From Mycobacterium sp. E3198 (GTDB lineage Bacteria > Actinomycetota > Actinomycetes > Mycobacteriales > Mycobacteriaceae): 64,000 bases of DNA. Both the position numbers and the translations under genes were made by a program. The DNA lies in NCBI RefSeq assembly GCF_001667015.1, contig NZ_LZIS01000203.1:1-64000 (forward strand), given 5' to 3'. The notes under the pieces are model-generated. The model searched no databases and had not been told where the DNA came from. It was given only the letters and a program-made list of their open reading frames with translations. The stretch's first letter is position 1. Each line of letters opens with the position of its first letter. Shown one piece after another: positions 41,062 to 49,787 of the stretch.

Positions 41062-43956
41062 TTAGACCACCGCGAACGATTCGCGCTCCGTTGCCGGCGC
41101 GGGCCAGGGCGACGGGACCGGCCGCTGGCGCACCCGTTGGGGCCACCAGAACCACTTGCCCAGCGACGCGGCGATCGACGGCGTCATCAGCGACCGCACG
41201 ATCAGCGTGTCGAAGAGCAGGCCGAGGCCGATGGTCGTGCCGACCTGGCCGATGACCGTGAGCTCACTGACCGCCATCGTCATCATCGTGAAGGCGAACA
41301 CCAGTCCCGCCGAGGTGACCACGGATCCGGTTCCGCCCATCGCCCGGATGATGCCGGTGTTCAGGCCGGCGTGGATCTCCTCCTTGAACCGGGACACCAA
41401 CAGCAGGTTGTAGTCGGCGCCCACGGCCAGCAGGATGATGACCGACATCGCCAGCACCATCCAGTGCAGTTCGATGCCGATCAGGTGCTGCCAGATGAGC
41501 ACCGAGAGCCCGAAGGACGCCCCGAGCGAGAGCAGGACGGTGCCCACGATCACGGCTGAGGCCACGACACTTCGCGTGATGATCAGCATGATGATGAAAA
41601 TCAGGCACAGCGAGGCGATTCCGGCGATCAGCAGGTCATAGTTGCTGCCGTCCTGCATGTCCTTGTAGGTCGCCGCGGTGCCGCCCAGGTAGATCTTGGA
41701 GCCTTCCAGCGGCGTGCCCTTGAGCGCTTCGTAAGCGGCCTTCTTGATCGCATCGATGTGCGAAATGCCCTCCGGCGTCATGGGATCGCCGTCGTGGCTG
41801 ATGATGAAGCGCACCGCGTGGCCGTCGGGCGGCAGGAAATTCTTCATGCCCTTCTTGAACTCGGCGTTGTTGAAGGTCTCCGGGGGCAGGTAGAACGAGT
41901 CGTCGTTCTTGGACGCGTCGAACGCCTTGCCCATGGCGCTGGAGTTCTTCTGGGCCTCGTTCTGCTGATCCTGCAGACCCTTCTGGGTCGAATACATCGT
42001 CAGCATCGTCGTTTTCATGGCCTTCATGTTCTCGATCATCGACGGCATCAGCGCCACCATCTGAGGCATCAGGGTGTCGAGGTGGTCCATGACGGGCAGC
42101 AGGCTCTGGATGTCATCGGTCATCGTGTCGATGCCGTCGAGCGCGTCGAACACCGAGCGAAGCGAGAAGCAGACCGGGATGTCGTAGCAATGCTTTTCCC
42201 AGTAGAAATAGCTGCGGATCGGCCGGAAGAAGTCCTCGAAATCCGCCATGTGCTGGCGCAATTCCTCGATGTCGATGGTCATCTCGTGCATCTTTCTGAC
42301 CATGATGTGCATGCTGTCGGCCATCTGCGCGGTGATGCTCTGCATCTTTTCCATGCTGTCGATGGTGGTCTGCATCATGTCGGCCTGGTGCAGCATGTCG
42401 GCCATCTGATCCGCTTGGTACTTCTGATTCATCTGCTGGGAGACGCCCTGCATGCTGATCTGAAACGGGATCGAGGTGTGCTCGATCGGCGTGCCCTGCG
42501 GCCGCGTGATCGCCTGCACGCGCGAGATTCCGGGCACCCGGAAGATCGACTTGGCGATCTTGTCGATGACCAGGAAGTCGGCGGAATTGCGTAGGTCGTG
42601 GTCACTTTCGATCATCAGGAGCTCGGGGTTCATCCGCGCCTTGGAGAAGTGCCGGTCGGCGGCAGCGTAGCCGGCGTTCGCCGGCAGATCGGCGGGCAGG
42701 TACTTGCGGTCGTTGTAGTTGGTTCGGTACCCGGGCAGGGTGAGCAGGCCGACGAGCGCGATCGCGATCGTCACGATCAGAACGGGACCGGGCCACCGGA
42801 CGACGACGGCGCCGACCTTGCGCCAGCCGCGGATCCGTTGCGCCCGCCGCGGCTCGAGTGTCTGGCGGAAGCGCGACGCCACCGAGATGACCGCGGGGCC
42901 CAGCGTCAGGGCCGCCGCGACGACGACCACCATGCCGATGGCCAACGGGATGCCCAGCGTCTGGAAGTACGGCAGGTTGGTGAAGTGCAGGCAGAACGTC
43001 GCGCCCGCGATGGTCAGACCCGACCCGGCCACGACGTGCGCGGTGCCCCCAAACATCGTGTAATAGGCGTCTTCTCGCGATTCGCCGATCGACCGGGCTT
43101 CCTGATAGCGCCCGATCAGGAAGATCGCGTAATCGGTGGCGGCCGCGATCGCCAGCGTCACCAACAGGTTCGTGGCGAAGGTGGAGAGCCCGATGATGTT
43201 GTAGTAGCCGAGGAACGCCACCATGCCGCGGGCGGCGGCCAGCTCGAGCACCACCATCACCAACGTGAGCAGCACCGTGACGATGGACCGGTAGACCATC
43301 AGCAGCATCGCGATGATCACGATGAACGTGACGGTGGTGATCACCTGCAGGCTGCGGTCGCCGGCGATGTGCTGATCCGCTTGCACCGCAGCGGGTCCGG
43401 TGACGTAGGCCTTGACCCCGCTGGGCGTGGGCATGCTCTTGACGATGTCTTGGACGGCCTCGACCGACTCGTTGGCCAAGGCCTCACCCTGGTTGCCGGC
43501 CAGGTAGACCTGGACGTACGCGGCCTTGCCGTCGTTGCTCTGGACGCCGGCCCCACTCAGTGGATCGCTCCACATGTCCTGGACGTGCTCGACGTGTTTG
43601 GTGTCGGCGTCGAGCTTTTTGACCATCTGGTCGTAGTAGGCGTGGGCGTCGGCGCCCAACGGATTTTGGCCCTCCAGCACGATCATCACCGAGCTGTTGG
43701 ACTTGTACTCGTGGAACACCTCACCCATGTGTTTGGTCGCGATGACCGATTGCGCGTCGTCCGGGCTCATCGAGACCGAGCGCATCTTCCCGACCTCGTC
43801 CAGCTGCGGGACGATCGTGTTGAGCACCGCGATGATCGCGATCCAGCCCAGGATGACCGGCACGGCGAAGCGTCGGATCATCCGTGGGATCGCCGGGCGC
43901 TCTGCGTGCCTGGCGATGGGGAGGGTATCGGTCGGGTGTTCGCTGCTTGCGCTCAT
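41062..43956 (-). CDS. mmpL: MmpL-family RND transporter (MmpL4/5 group)
   Basis: 964 residues from ATG 43956, overlapping the mmpS stop as ATGA. The N-terminal membrane helix is FAVPVILGWIAIIAVLNTIV. Two RND cores follow, with helices such as LLVTLAIAAATDYAIFLIGR and VIILLAVGADYNLLLVSRFK; the Asp-Tyr pairs in helices 4 and 10 are the proton relay. A long periplasmic, helix-rich insertion (residues ~500-700) has two cysteines (HCYDIPVCF) typical of MmpL4/5. It exports lipids or siderophores with its MmpS partner. It is separate from the MarR-regulated mmpS5-mmpL5 arrangement; here a TetR gene is upstream. Confidence 0.94.
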   Translation of the reverse strand: MSASSEHPTDTLPIARHAERPAIPRMIRRFAVPVILGWIAIIAVLNTIVPQLDEVGKMRSVSMSPDDAQSVIATKHMGEVFHEYKSNSSVMIVLEGQNPLGADAHAYYDQMVKKLDADTKHVEHVQDMWSDPLSGAGVQSNDGKAAYVQVYLAGNQGEALANESVEAVQDIVKSMPTPSGVKAYVTGPAAVQADQHIAGDRSLQVITTVTFIVIIAMLLMVYRSIVTVLLTLVMVVLELAAARGMVAFLGYYNIIGLSTFATNLLVTLAIAAATDYAIFLIGRYQEARSIGESREDAYYTMFGGTAHVVAGSGLTIAGATFCLHFTNLPYFQTLGIPLAIGMVVVVAAALTLGPAVISVASRFRQTLEPRRAQRIRGWRKVGAVVVRWPGPVLIVTIAIALVGLLTLPGYRTNYNDRKYLPADLPANAGYAAADRHFSKARMNPELLMIESDHDLRNSADFLVIDKIAKSIFRVPGISRVQAITRPQGTPIEHTSIPFQISMQGVSQQMNQKYQADQMADMLHQADMMQTTIDSMEKMQSITAQMADSMHIMVRKMHEMTIDIEELRQHMADFEDFFRPIRSYFYWEKHCYDIPVCFSLRSVFDALDGIDTMTDDIQSLLPVMDHLDTLMPQMVALMPSMIENMKAMKTTMLTMYSTQKGLQDQQNEAQKNSSAMGKAFDASKNDDSFYLPPETFNNAEFKKGMKNFLPPDGHAVRFIISHDGDPMTPEGISHIDAIKKAAYEALKGTPLEGSKIYLGGTAATYKDMQDGSNYDLLIAGIASLCLIFIIMLIITRSVVASAVIVGTVLLSLGASFGLSVLIWQHLIGIELHWMVLAMSVIILLAVGADYNLLLVSRFKEEIHAGLNTGIIRAMGGTGSVVTSAGLVFAFTMMTMAVSELTVIGQVGTTIGLGLLFDTLIVRSLMTPSIAASLGKWFWWPQRVRQRPVPSPWPAPATERESFAVV

Positions 43957-44387
43957 GCGGACTTCACCAGGCAAAAGGTCAGGGCGTGCACGCCGTTGGT
44001 TATCTTCTCGTCCTTGACTTCGTCGTCGATGGTGATGCGACAACCTAGGCGGTCACCGTCGCTTTGTGCCGACAGGTTCGGAAAGACCGACGGGGCCGTC
44101 GTGGACAGCACCAGGGTCCAGGGCAGCGGCGCGCCGTCGATCCGCTTCGGGTCGGCGGCCAGATCGAGGTAGTTGACGTTGGCGTGACTGGCCGAGCCGA
44201 AGACCTCGTACTTGACGACCTTCGGCTTGAACGGCTTGGAATCCTCCTGCCGTGGGCTCGTCAGGACACCAGTGTCGTTGGCCGTGAAGAACGACTTGAC
44301 CCGCGCCACGGTGAACCCGCCGATCACCACGACCGCCACGATCAACAGCGGCAACCACGCATTGCGCACGACCTTGGATAGCTGCAC
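43953..44387 (-). CDS. mmpS: MmpS accessory protein
   Basis: 144 residues from GTG 44387, with GAGGAA upstream. One N-terminal helix (WLPLLIVAVVVIGGFTVARV), then a periplasmic beta-sandwich domain (VKYEVFGSASHANVNYLDLA and LGCRITIDDEVKDEKITNGV). This is the MmpS fold that works with MmpL. The stop overlaps the mmpL start. Regulation by the adjacent TetR is likely. Confidence 0.93.
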   Translation of the reverse strand: MQLSKVVRNAWLPLLIVAVVVIGGFTVARVKSFFTANDTGVLTSPRQEDSKPFKPKVVKYEVFGSASHANVNYLDLAADPKRIDGAPLPWTLVLSTTAPSVFPNLSAQSDGDRLGCRITIDDEVKDEKITNGVHALTFCLVKSA

Positions 44388-44553
44388 CTGCGTGGATTCC
44401 TCTCGTCGTCAAATCAACGTTGGTGCGTCGCCTTCGCGGTGATCACCGTATTAGGTTGCGCCACAACGGAGTTCATATGCCGCCGTGATATGGCCGTCGG
44501 GGCCCGGGAGGTCCGTGCCCGGATCGCGAACCCCCGCCTGATGCCACCACAGC

Positions 44554-44580
44554 ATAATACATCGCCTGCATAATTTGCAG
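44554..44580 (-). promoter_or_regulatory. Candidate mmpS-mmpL promoter and TetR operator
   Basis: CTGCATAATTTGCAG (44566-44580; 6 of 7 pairs) matches the site at the TetR gene start. On the minus strand it overlaps the -35 region of a -10-like TATTAT (44559-44554). The leader to mmpS would be ~165 bases. Confidence 0.5.
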
Positions 44581-44600
44581 ACCATGCAAACGAAGGTGAT

Positions 44601-45236
44601 CTAGGTAACTATCCGGCGGTCACTGGCGAAGATGCCGTTGACGAGCGCGGCAGCGCTTTCCACGTAGGGCATCGGCGTGTCGTCGGCGTCCTTCGGCTCA
44701 CCGCTGGCCCAGCGTTCGATGCCGGAGCGCACGGCCGTCAGCGCGAGTGCGGCGATCAAGGCGGGTATCTCGTCGTCCAGTCGCATCGCCTGGCGGCGGG
44801 CGACGATGTCGGTCAGCTGGTTCTGGAACCGCTCCAGCTCGGCAAGAAACGCGGCCAACACGGCGGGGCTGGTTTTGGCGAGCTCGAGCATGCCGGCGGC
44901 CTGTTCGCGTCGCGGTGGCATATCGCGGAGGTGGTGCGCCGCCAGCGTGATCAGCTCCGCCAGGACCACCCGATACGGGGCGGGCCCGGCGGCGACGAAG
45001 TCTTCGGCCAGCTCCGCGGGCAGGTCGGAGGGGCCGTAGGCGATCGCGGACTCCTTGGTGGGGAAGTAGTTGAAGAACGTCCGCGTCGAGATTCCCGCCT
45101 CGGCGCAGATCTCCTCGATGGTCACCTTGTCGAAACCGCGGCCGGTCGCCAGGCGCACCGCGGCGTCTCGGATGTCCGCGCTCGTCTGGCGGCGCCGCCG
45201 CTCGCGCAGGCCCATCGGATTGCAGTGGTTGCCCAT
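44601..45236 (-). CDS. TetR-family regulator of mmpS-mmpL
   Basis: 211 residues from ATG 45236; ATG 45215 is possible, and neither has a clear Shine-Dalgarno site. The HTH lies in FDKVTIEEICAEAGISTRTF and FNYFPTKESAIAY, typical of actinobacterial TetRs. It is upstream of and co-oriented with mmpS-mmpL. The palindrome CYGCAAANTTTGCAG occurs at its own start and before mmpS, supporting a role as local repressor (inference). Confidence 0.9.
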   Translation of the reverse strand: MGNHCNPMGLRERRRRQTSADIRDAAVRLATGRGFDKVTIEEICAEAGISTRTFFNYFPTKESAIAYGPSDLPAELAEDFVAAGPAPYRVVLAELITLAAHHLRDMPPRREQAAGMLELAKTSPAVLAAFLAELERFQNQLTDIVARRQAMRLDDEIPALIAALALTAVRSGIERWASGEPKDADDTPMPYVESAAALVNGIFASDRRIVT

Positions 45237-45256
45237 GCCACTAATAGTTGCACAAA

Positions 45257-45271
45257 CCGCAAACTTTGCAG
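45257..45271. promoter_or_regulatory. TetR operator at its own gene
   Basis: CCGCAAACTTTGCAG, 6 of 7 pairs, 20 bases upstream of ATG 45236. On the minus strand it is nearly identical to the site before mmpS. Confidence 0.55.
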
Positions 45272-45294
45272 TCAACTTGATCGGAGCCGGCCGT

Positions 45295-46218
45295 TCACGG
45301 CGCGGCGAGGGCGTCGCGCAGGTGATCGCACTGGCTGGCGAAGAACTTCACCGAAATCGGCGCCTTGTCCGCGATCTGGTCGAACGCGTGAAACGCGCCC
45401 GGGGCGATCTCCTCGTGCACGCGAACGCCCGCCTCGCGCAGCCGTCGCGCGTAGTCGAGGCACTCCCGATAGAACAGGTCCAGCGTCCCAACGCCGATCC
45501 AGGCCGGCGGCAGGCCCGAGAGATCCTCGCGGCGCGCCGGCGCGGCCTCAACGGGATCCGCGCCGTTCAGGTACCACCGCCAGGCCTGCTGGTTGTCGGT
45601 CTCGGTCCACATGAGCCGCTTGTGCCCGCCGCGGTCGGCGCCGGTGCGGTCGTCGAGCATCGGATACACCAGCATCTGAAACGCAACGTTGACGTCCTCG
45701 CGATCGTGCGCCCGCTGCGCCACGGCCGCCGCGAAGTGGCCGCCGGCGCTGGCGCCGCCGACCGCGACGCGGTCCGGGTCGACCCAGGGCTGGCGCGCCA
45801 GCCATCGCAGCGCCGCGTAACAATCCTCGACCGGGATCGGGTAGGGGTGCTCGGGTGCCAGCCGGTGGTCCACCGCGGCCACCGCGACGCCGGCGAGATG
45901 CGACATCTTCCGCAGGAATTTGTCGTCCTGGGCCGCGTGGCCCATGATCGTGCCGCCGCCGTGGATCCACAGCATCGCCGGCGCCCGGACGGGAAGCCCG
46001 GCCGGACGATGCAGCCGGACGGTGACGTGCTCGTTGACCGCGGCCACCGGGACGTGGCGAATCCGCCCCGCGTTGCCCATCAGGTTCATCAGCCGGCGCT
46101 GGATCTTGTAGCCGCGGTGCAGGGCGTAGCCCCGCGGCAAGAATCGGGCCGCCGCACGCAAACCGGGGTCCAACGCGTGCCGCGACGTGAAGGCGTTGTC
46201 GGCGTAGGTGTTTGCCAT
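45295..46218 (-). CDS. HSL-type alpha/beta hydrolase (Lip family esterase)
   Basis: 307 residues from ATG 46218. Oxyanion motif HGGGTIMG (residues ~85-92), nucleophile elbow GGASAGGHFAAA (Ser ~155), Asp in IGVGTLDLFYREC and His in GAFHAFDQI complete the hormone-sensitive-lipase-family triad. Substrates are short acyl esters; the physiological one is unknown. Divergent from the aldehyde dehydrogenase across ~100 bases with a palindrome at 46262-46279. Confidence 0.9.
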   Translation of the reverse strand: MANTYADNAFTSRHALDPGLRAAARFLPRGYALHRGYKIQRRLMNLMGNAGRIRHVPVAAVNEHVTVRLHRPAGLPVRAPAMLWIHGGGTIMGHAAQDDKFLRKMSHLAGVAVAAVDHRLAPEHPYPIPVEDCYAALRWLARQPWVDPDRVAVGGASAGGHFAAAVAQRAHDREDVNVAFQMLVYPMLDDRTGADRGGHKRLMWTETDNQQAWRWYLNGADPVEAAPARREDLSGLPPAWIGVGTLDLFYRECLDYARRLREAGVRVHEEIAPGAFHAFDQIADKAPISVKFFASQCDHLRDALAAP

Positions 46219-46261
46219 CGCGTGCCCTTCGGTCCGGTTCGCCGACCCTACCTGAAGCCAA

Positions 46262-46279
46262 TAATGTCCGTCGGCATTA
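46262..46279. promoter_or_regulatory. Palindrome in the hydrolase/ALDH divergent region
   Basis: TAATGTCCGTCGGCATTA has perfect five-base TAATG/CATTA arms and lies between the two divergent starts, 44 bases from one and 37 from the other. Candidate operator for both genes; the regulator is unknown. Confidence 0.4.
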
Positions 46280-46316
46280 ACTGATTGGCCCGCGCGCCGA
46301 GAGGGTAAACGGGGTC

Positions 46317-47717
46317 GTGTCTTCCGCCCTGACCAAGATCATCAGCGTCCTGGACCCTCGCACCGGCGACACCGTGTCGCAGGTGCCCATCACCGAGCCG
46401 GCCGACTGCGACGAGGCGATCCGGCGCGCCGCGGAAGCCGCACCCGGCTGGGCGCGCACGCCAGCCGCCGAACGCGCCGCCGCGATCGCTGCGGCGGCGG
46501 CCGATGTCCGCGCCGCGGCCCATGAACTCGCCGAACTGAACGAACGGGAAACCGGGAAGCTGCGCGACGACGCGCTCGGCGGCGTGGACGCCGGAGTCGG
46601 CACCCTCATGCAATACGCCCAGCTCGGGCCGTTGCACCGCGGGCGCAGCTTGCAGGGCGGGTGGTCGGCGACCGACCTGATGTTTCCGCAGCCACGCGGC
46701 GTGGTGGCGGTGCTCACGCCGTGGAACGATCCCGTCGCGGTGGCGGCCGGGCTGCCCGGCGCGGCGCTGGTGACCGGAAATACTGTGGTGCACAAGCCCA
46801 GCGAGCGCTGCCCGCAGACGGGCCGGCGGTTCGCCGAACTGTTGGCCGCCCGGCTGCCCGACGGTGTGCTGCAGATCGTCGACGGCGACGAAACGGTCGG
46901 CGCGCGCCTGGCCGAGGCGGGCAGCGTCGACGTGGTCGCACACGTGGGCAGCAGCGCGGCCGGCCGAGAGATCGCCCGCGCCTGCGCCGACCGCGGCGCG
47001 AAGGCGCTGCTGGAGAACGGCGGGAACGACGCGTTGATCGTCGACGCCGACGTCGACCCCGCCTGGGCGGCCGGCCAAGCCGCGCTGGGCGCCTTCGCCA
47101 ACGCGGGTCAGATCTGCGTGTCGGTGGAGCGCATCTATGTCGTCCAGTCGATCGCCGACGCGTTCGTCGGCGCGCTGGCGGGCGAGGCGGCATCGTGGGC
47201 CGACCGGATCGGTCCGTTGGTCGACGAGCGTCATCGCGATCAGGTGCACGCGCACGTCGAGGACGCGGTCCGGCGCGGCGCCCACGTCTTGGCCGGCGGT
47301 GAACCGGGATCCGGCCCGGGGGCCTTTTATCCGCCCACGGTGCTGACCGACTGCACGCCCGACATGTCGGTGATGAGCGAGGAAACGTTCGGCCCTGTGG
47401 CGGCGGTGCGGATGGTTCCCGACTTCGCCGGCGCCCTGGCCGAGGCGGCCGACGACCGCTACGGGTTGGCCGCGACCGTGCTGACCGCTGACATGGCGCA
47501 TGCGCAGGAGGCGTGGCACAGCCTGCCGGTGGGCACCGTCAAGATCAACAATGTGTTCGGCGGCGCACCCGGGGGCGCGTCCCAACCGCGCCGCGCCAGC
47601 GGAACGGGGTTCGGCTTCGGTCCCGAACTCCTCGACGAGATGACCACCATGAAGGTGGTGCACTGGTCGCCCGCGACCGTGTCCCGCGAAAGTGCAAGTA
47701 CCGACGCCTCCACTTGA
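46317..47717 (+). CDS. Aldehyde dehydrogenase
   Basis: 466 residues from GTG 46317. ALDH superfamily: oxyanion Asn in LTPWNDPVAVAAGL, catalytic Glu in LLENGGNDALIV, nucleophile Cys in NAGQICVSVERIY, and the EETFGPVAAV motif. It oxidises an aldehyde to an acid with NAD(P)+; the substrate is unknown. The C-terminal residues (VSRESASTDAST) are encoded by one arm and part of the loop of a hairpin shared with the ogt end, so the tail is not conserved enzyme sequence. Confidence 0.92.
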   Translation: MSSALTKIISVLDPRTGDTVSQVPITEPADCDEAIRRAAEAAPGWARTPAAERAAAIAAAAADVRAAAHELAELNERETGKLRDDALGGVDAGVGTLMQYAQLGPLHRGRSLQGGWSATDLMFPQPRGVVAVLTPWNDPVAVAAGLPGAALVTGNTVVHKPSERCPQTGRRFAELLAARLPDGVLQIVDGDETVGARLAEAGSVDVVAHVGSSAAGREIARACADRGAKALLENGGNDALIVDADVDPAWAAGQAALGAFANAGQICVSVERIYVVQSIADAFVGALAGEAASWADRIGPLVDERHRDQVHAHVEDAVRRGAHVLAGGEPGSGPGAFYPPTVLTDCTPDMSVMSEETFGPVAAVRMVPDFAGALAEAADDRYGLAATVLTADMAHAQEAWHSLPVGTVKINNVFGGAPGGASQPRRASGTGFGFGPELLDEMTTMKVVHWSPATVSRESASTDAST

Positions 47718-47746
47718 GAAACGTTCCGCTAGTTGCACTTTCGCGG
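47684..47746. terminator. 14-bp perfect inverted repeat overlapping both convergent gene ends
   Basis: CCGCGAAAGTGCAA (47684-47697) and its exact complement (47733-47746) flank a 35-base loop. The left arm is inside the ALDH coding end and the right arm inside the ogt coding end. Probably a bidirectional terminator. Confidence 0.65.
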
Positions 47747-48343
47747 TTGGCCCTCTAGATCCAGCAGGACGCGCTTGGCGGCGGTGCCGCCGCGGTAGGC
47801 GCCCATCGTTCCGTCGGAACGGATCACCCGATGGCACGGCACGAAAATGGGAATCGGGTTGGTCGCGCACGCCGTGCCCACGGCGCGCACGGCCCTGGGG
47901 GAGCCCGCGAGCCCGGCCAGCGTGGCGTAGCTGGCCGTCTCCCCATAGCCGACGTCGGCGCTGAGGTGCTCGAGGACGGTGCGCCGAAAACCCTGGGACA
48001 GCGACCAGTCCAGCGCGACGTCGAAGCGGCGGCGACGGCCGGCGAGATATTCGTCGAGTTGCCGCGCAGCGGGATCCAGCCGTGCCGGCGACTCGAGCAC
48101 CCGCGGGCTGACGCGCTGTGCGAGGTCCTGCAGCACGCCGGCGCGGTCCTCGTTGGCGAACGCCACTCGCAGCAACCCTCGGTTGGTGGCCGCCAACAGC
48201 AGCGGCCCGACCGCGGAATCAACTGTGCGGTATGCGATGTCGAGGAGGTCGCTGGCCTGGGCGACCCTTTCCAGCCGGGCATGCAGGCGCCGAAGGTGCT
48301 CGCGGTCGACGGGGTAGTGCTTGGTCAGATCGGGTGTGCTCAT
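47729..48343 (-). CDS. ogt: Methylated-DNA-protein cysteine methyltransferase
   Basis: 204 residues from ATG 48343. The active-site motif IFVPCHRVIRSDG carries the acceptor Cys that takes the methyl group from O6-methylguanine. YGETASYATLAGLAGSPRAV is the DNA-binding HTH. The protein carries a ~35-residue N-terminal extension. It overlaps the ECF sigma gene as ATGA; that pairing suggests the sigma factor controls a DNA-alkylation response (inference). Confidence 0.92.
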   Translation of the reverse strand: MSTPDLTKHYPVDREHLRRLHARLERVAQASDLLDIAYRTVDSAVGPLLLAATNRGLLRVAFANEDRAGVLQDLAQRVSPRVLESPARLDPAARQLDEYLAGRRRRFDVALDWSLSQGFRRTVLEHLSADVGYGETASYATLAGLAGSPRAVRAVGTACATNPIPIFVPCHRVIRSDGTMGAYRGGTAAKRVLLDLEGQPRKCN

Positions 48344-48846
48344 TCGTGGTTCCTTGCGGTGTCGAGGCGGGGATAGGTGCGTCGGAGGGTGGCGATCCCG
48401 TCGGCGGCGGCCCGTCGCGCGGCGGCCACGCTGCCGCCGAGAATCGCGGCGATGTCGGCATAGGGGAGGCCGGCCAGATAGCGGTAGGCCACCGCCTGAC
48501 GCTGCTTGGGTGGCAGCGCACCCACCGCGGCGTCGAGGTCGAGATCGTGGCTGTCGGCGCGCTCGCGGGCGGGGGAGTCGGGGGGATCGGCGAGCGGGAC
48601 GGCCCGGCGCGAAGTCGCGCGGGCGACGTCGATGGCTTTGCGATGCGCGATCGTCACCAGCCACGCCTCGACGTTGGCGTCGCCGGGCAGCTGCGGGTAG
48701 GCCTTCAAGGCGGCCAGAAACGTGTCTGACCAGGCGTCGTCGGCGTCGGCGTGACCGACCACGGCGCGAACGACCCGCAACACCGTGGCACCGTGGCAAG
48801 CGACGATGGCTTCGAACGGCGGTTTGACGTGCCGAGGAACGTTCAC
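48340..48846 (-). CDS. ECF sigma factor coupled to ogt
   Basis: 168 residues from GTG 48846, with GGAGG 11 bases upstream. Region 2 is VVGHADADDAWSDTFLAALK and WLVTIAHRKAIDVARA; region 4 is LPPKQRQAVAYRYLAGLPYA followed by a helix-turn-helix. There is no anti-sigma gene next to it. It shares an operon with ogt and is divergent from a 2OG-Fe(II) oxygenase. The ~205-base divergent region should hold its target promoters if it is autoregulated (inference). Confidence 0.87.
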   Translation of the reverse strand: MNVPRHVKPPFEAIVACHGATVLRVVRAVVGHADADDAWSDTFLAALKAYPQLPGDANVEAWLVTIAHRKAIDVARATSRRAVPLADPPDSPARERADSHDLDLDAAVGALPPKQRQAVAYRYLAGLPYADIAAILGGSVAAARRAAADGIATLRRTYPRLDTARNHE

Positions 48847-49051
48847 CGTTCGTGGTTCCTCCCTGACTTTCAGCGACTCTTACTGGGAAGACGCCGGAGC
48901 GTTGTCGAATGTGAGATGCGGATGCAACGAATCTAGAGCTCACGTTTCCCGGGTGCCCATCGTTTACCGTGTGGGGAGGTGCAACGATGCAGACACGACA
49001 CACGATGACCGGCAGCCCACTCCGTGAGCTCACATTGGCCGCCGACTTCTG

Positions 49052-49765
49052 ATGCCCTCGAAATGGGACCGACGGGTGAACGCCGCAGACTGGGCGGCCG
49101 TCGCCGCCGACATGAATGACGTTGGCGGCGCACTGCTTCCGCAGCTGATGACTCCGGCCGAGTGTGCGACGGTGCTTGGTCTCTACCCCGACGACGGCCT
49201 GTTTCGCGCCACCGTCGACATGACGCGCCATCGCTACGGGCAGGGTGAATACCGCTACTTCAAGCGGCCCTACCCGCCCCCGATCGAACAGCTCAAGCAG
49301 GCGCTCTACCCCCGGCTCCTGCCGATCGCCCGCGACTGGTGGACCAAGCTGCGCCGCGAGCCGCCCTGGCCCGACACGCTCGACGAGTGGCTGGACCTAT
49401 GCCACCGCGCCGGCCAAACCAAACCCACGGCATTGCTGCTCAAATACGGGCCCGGTGACTGGAATGCGCTGCATCGAGACCTCTACGGGGATCTCGTCTT
49501 TCCGCTCCAGGTCGTGATCAATCTCAACGAGCCGGGCGTGGCGCACACCGGCGGCGAGTTCCTGCTCGTCGAGCAGCGACCGCGAGCGCAGTCCCGCGGC
49601 ACCGCCACCACGCTGCCGCAAGGGCACGGCTAAGCCTTCACCACCCGTGAACGCCCGATCCGCTCGACACGCGGCTGGTCGGCCGCCCCCGTACGTCACG
49701 GGGTTTCGGTGGTGCGCTCCGGTGAGCGCTGCACGCTCGGCTTGATCTTCCACGACGCCGCCTGA
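49052..49765 (+). pseudogene. 2OG-Fe(II) oxygenase with in-frame stop
   Basis: The intact frame runs from ATG 49052 to TAA 49631-49633 (193 residues) and holds the first iron motif HxD in NALHRDLYGDLVFP. The same frame then stays open for 43 more codons to TGA 49763-49765, reading AFTTRERPIRS...VRHGVSVVRSGER...LIFHDAA. That downstream part carries the third ligand His (RHGV) and the 2OG-binding Arg. So a single stop truncates the enzyme before its active site is complete. Ancestral function was probably oxidative demethylation or hydroxylation beside ogt (inference). Confidence 0.85.
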
Positions 49766-49787
49766 CCACCTACGGCACGATGGTGCC

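Noticed and set aside
42598..44172. Long plus-strand frame opposite mmpL and mmpS
   Set aside because: Low-complexity Arg/Asp/His-rich sequence mirroring the real minus-strand transporter genes.
49631..49633. Programmed readthrough or selenocysteine at the oxygenase stop
   Set aside because: The codon is TAA, not TGA, and no recoding element is visible; a nonsense mutation is simpler.
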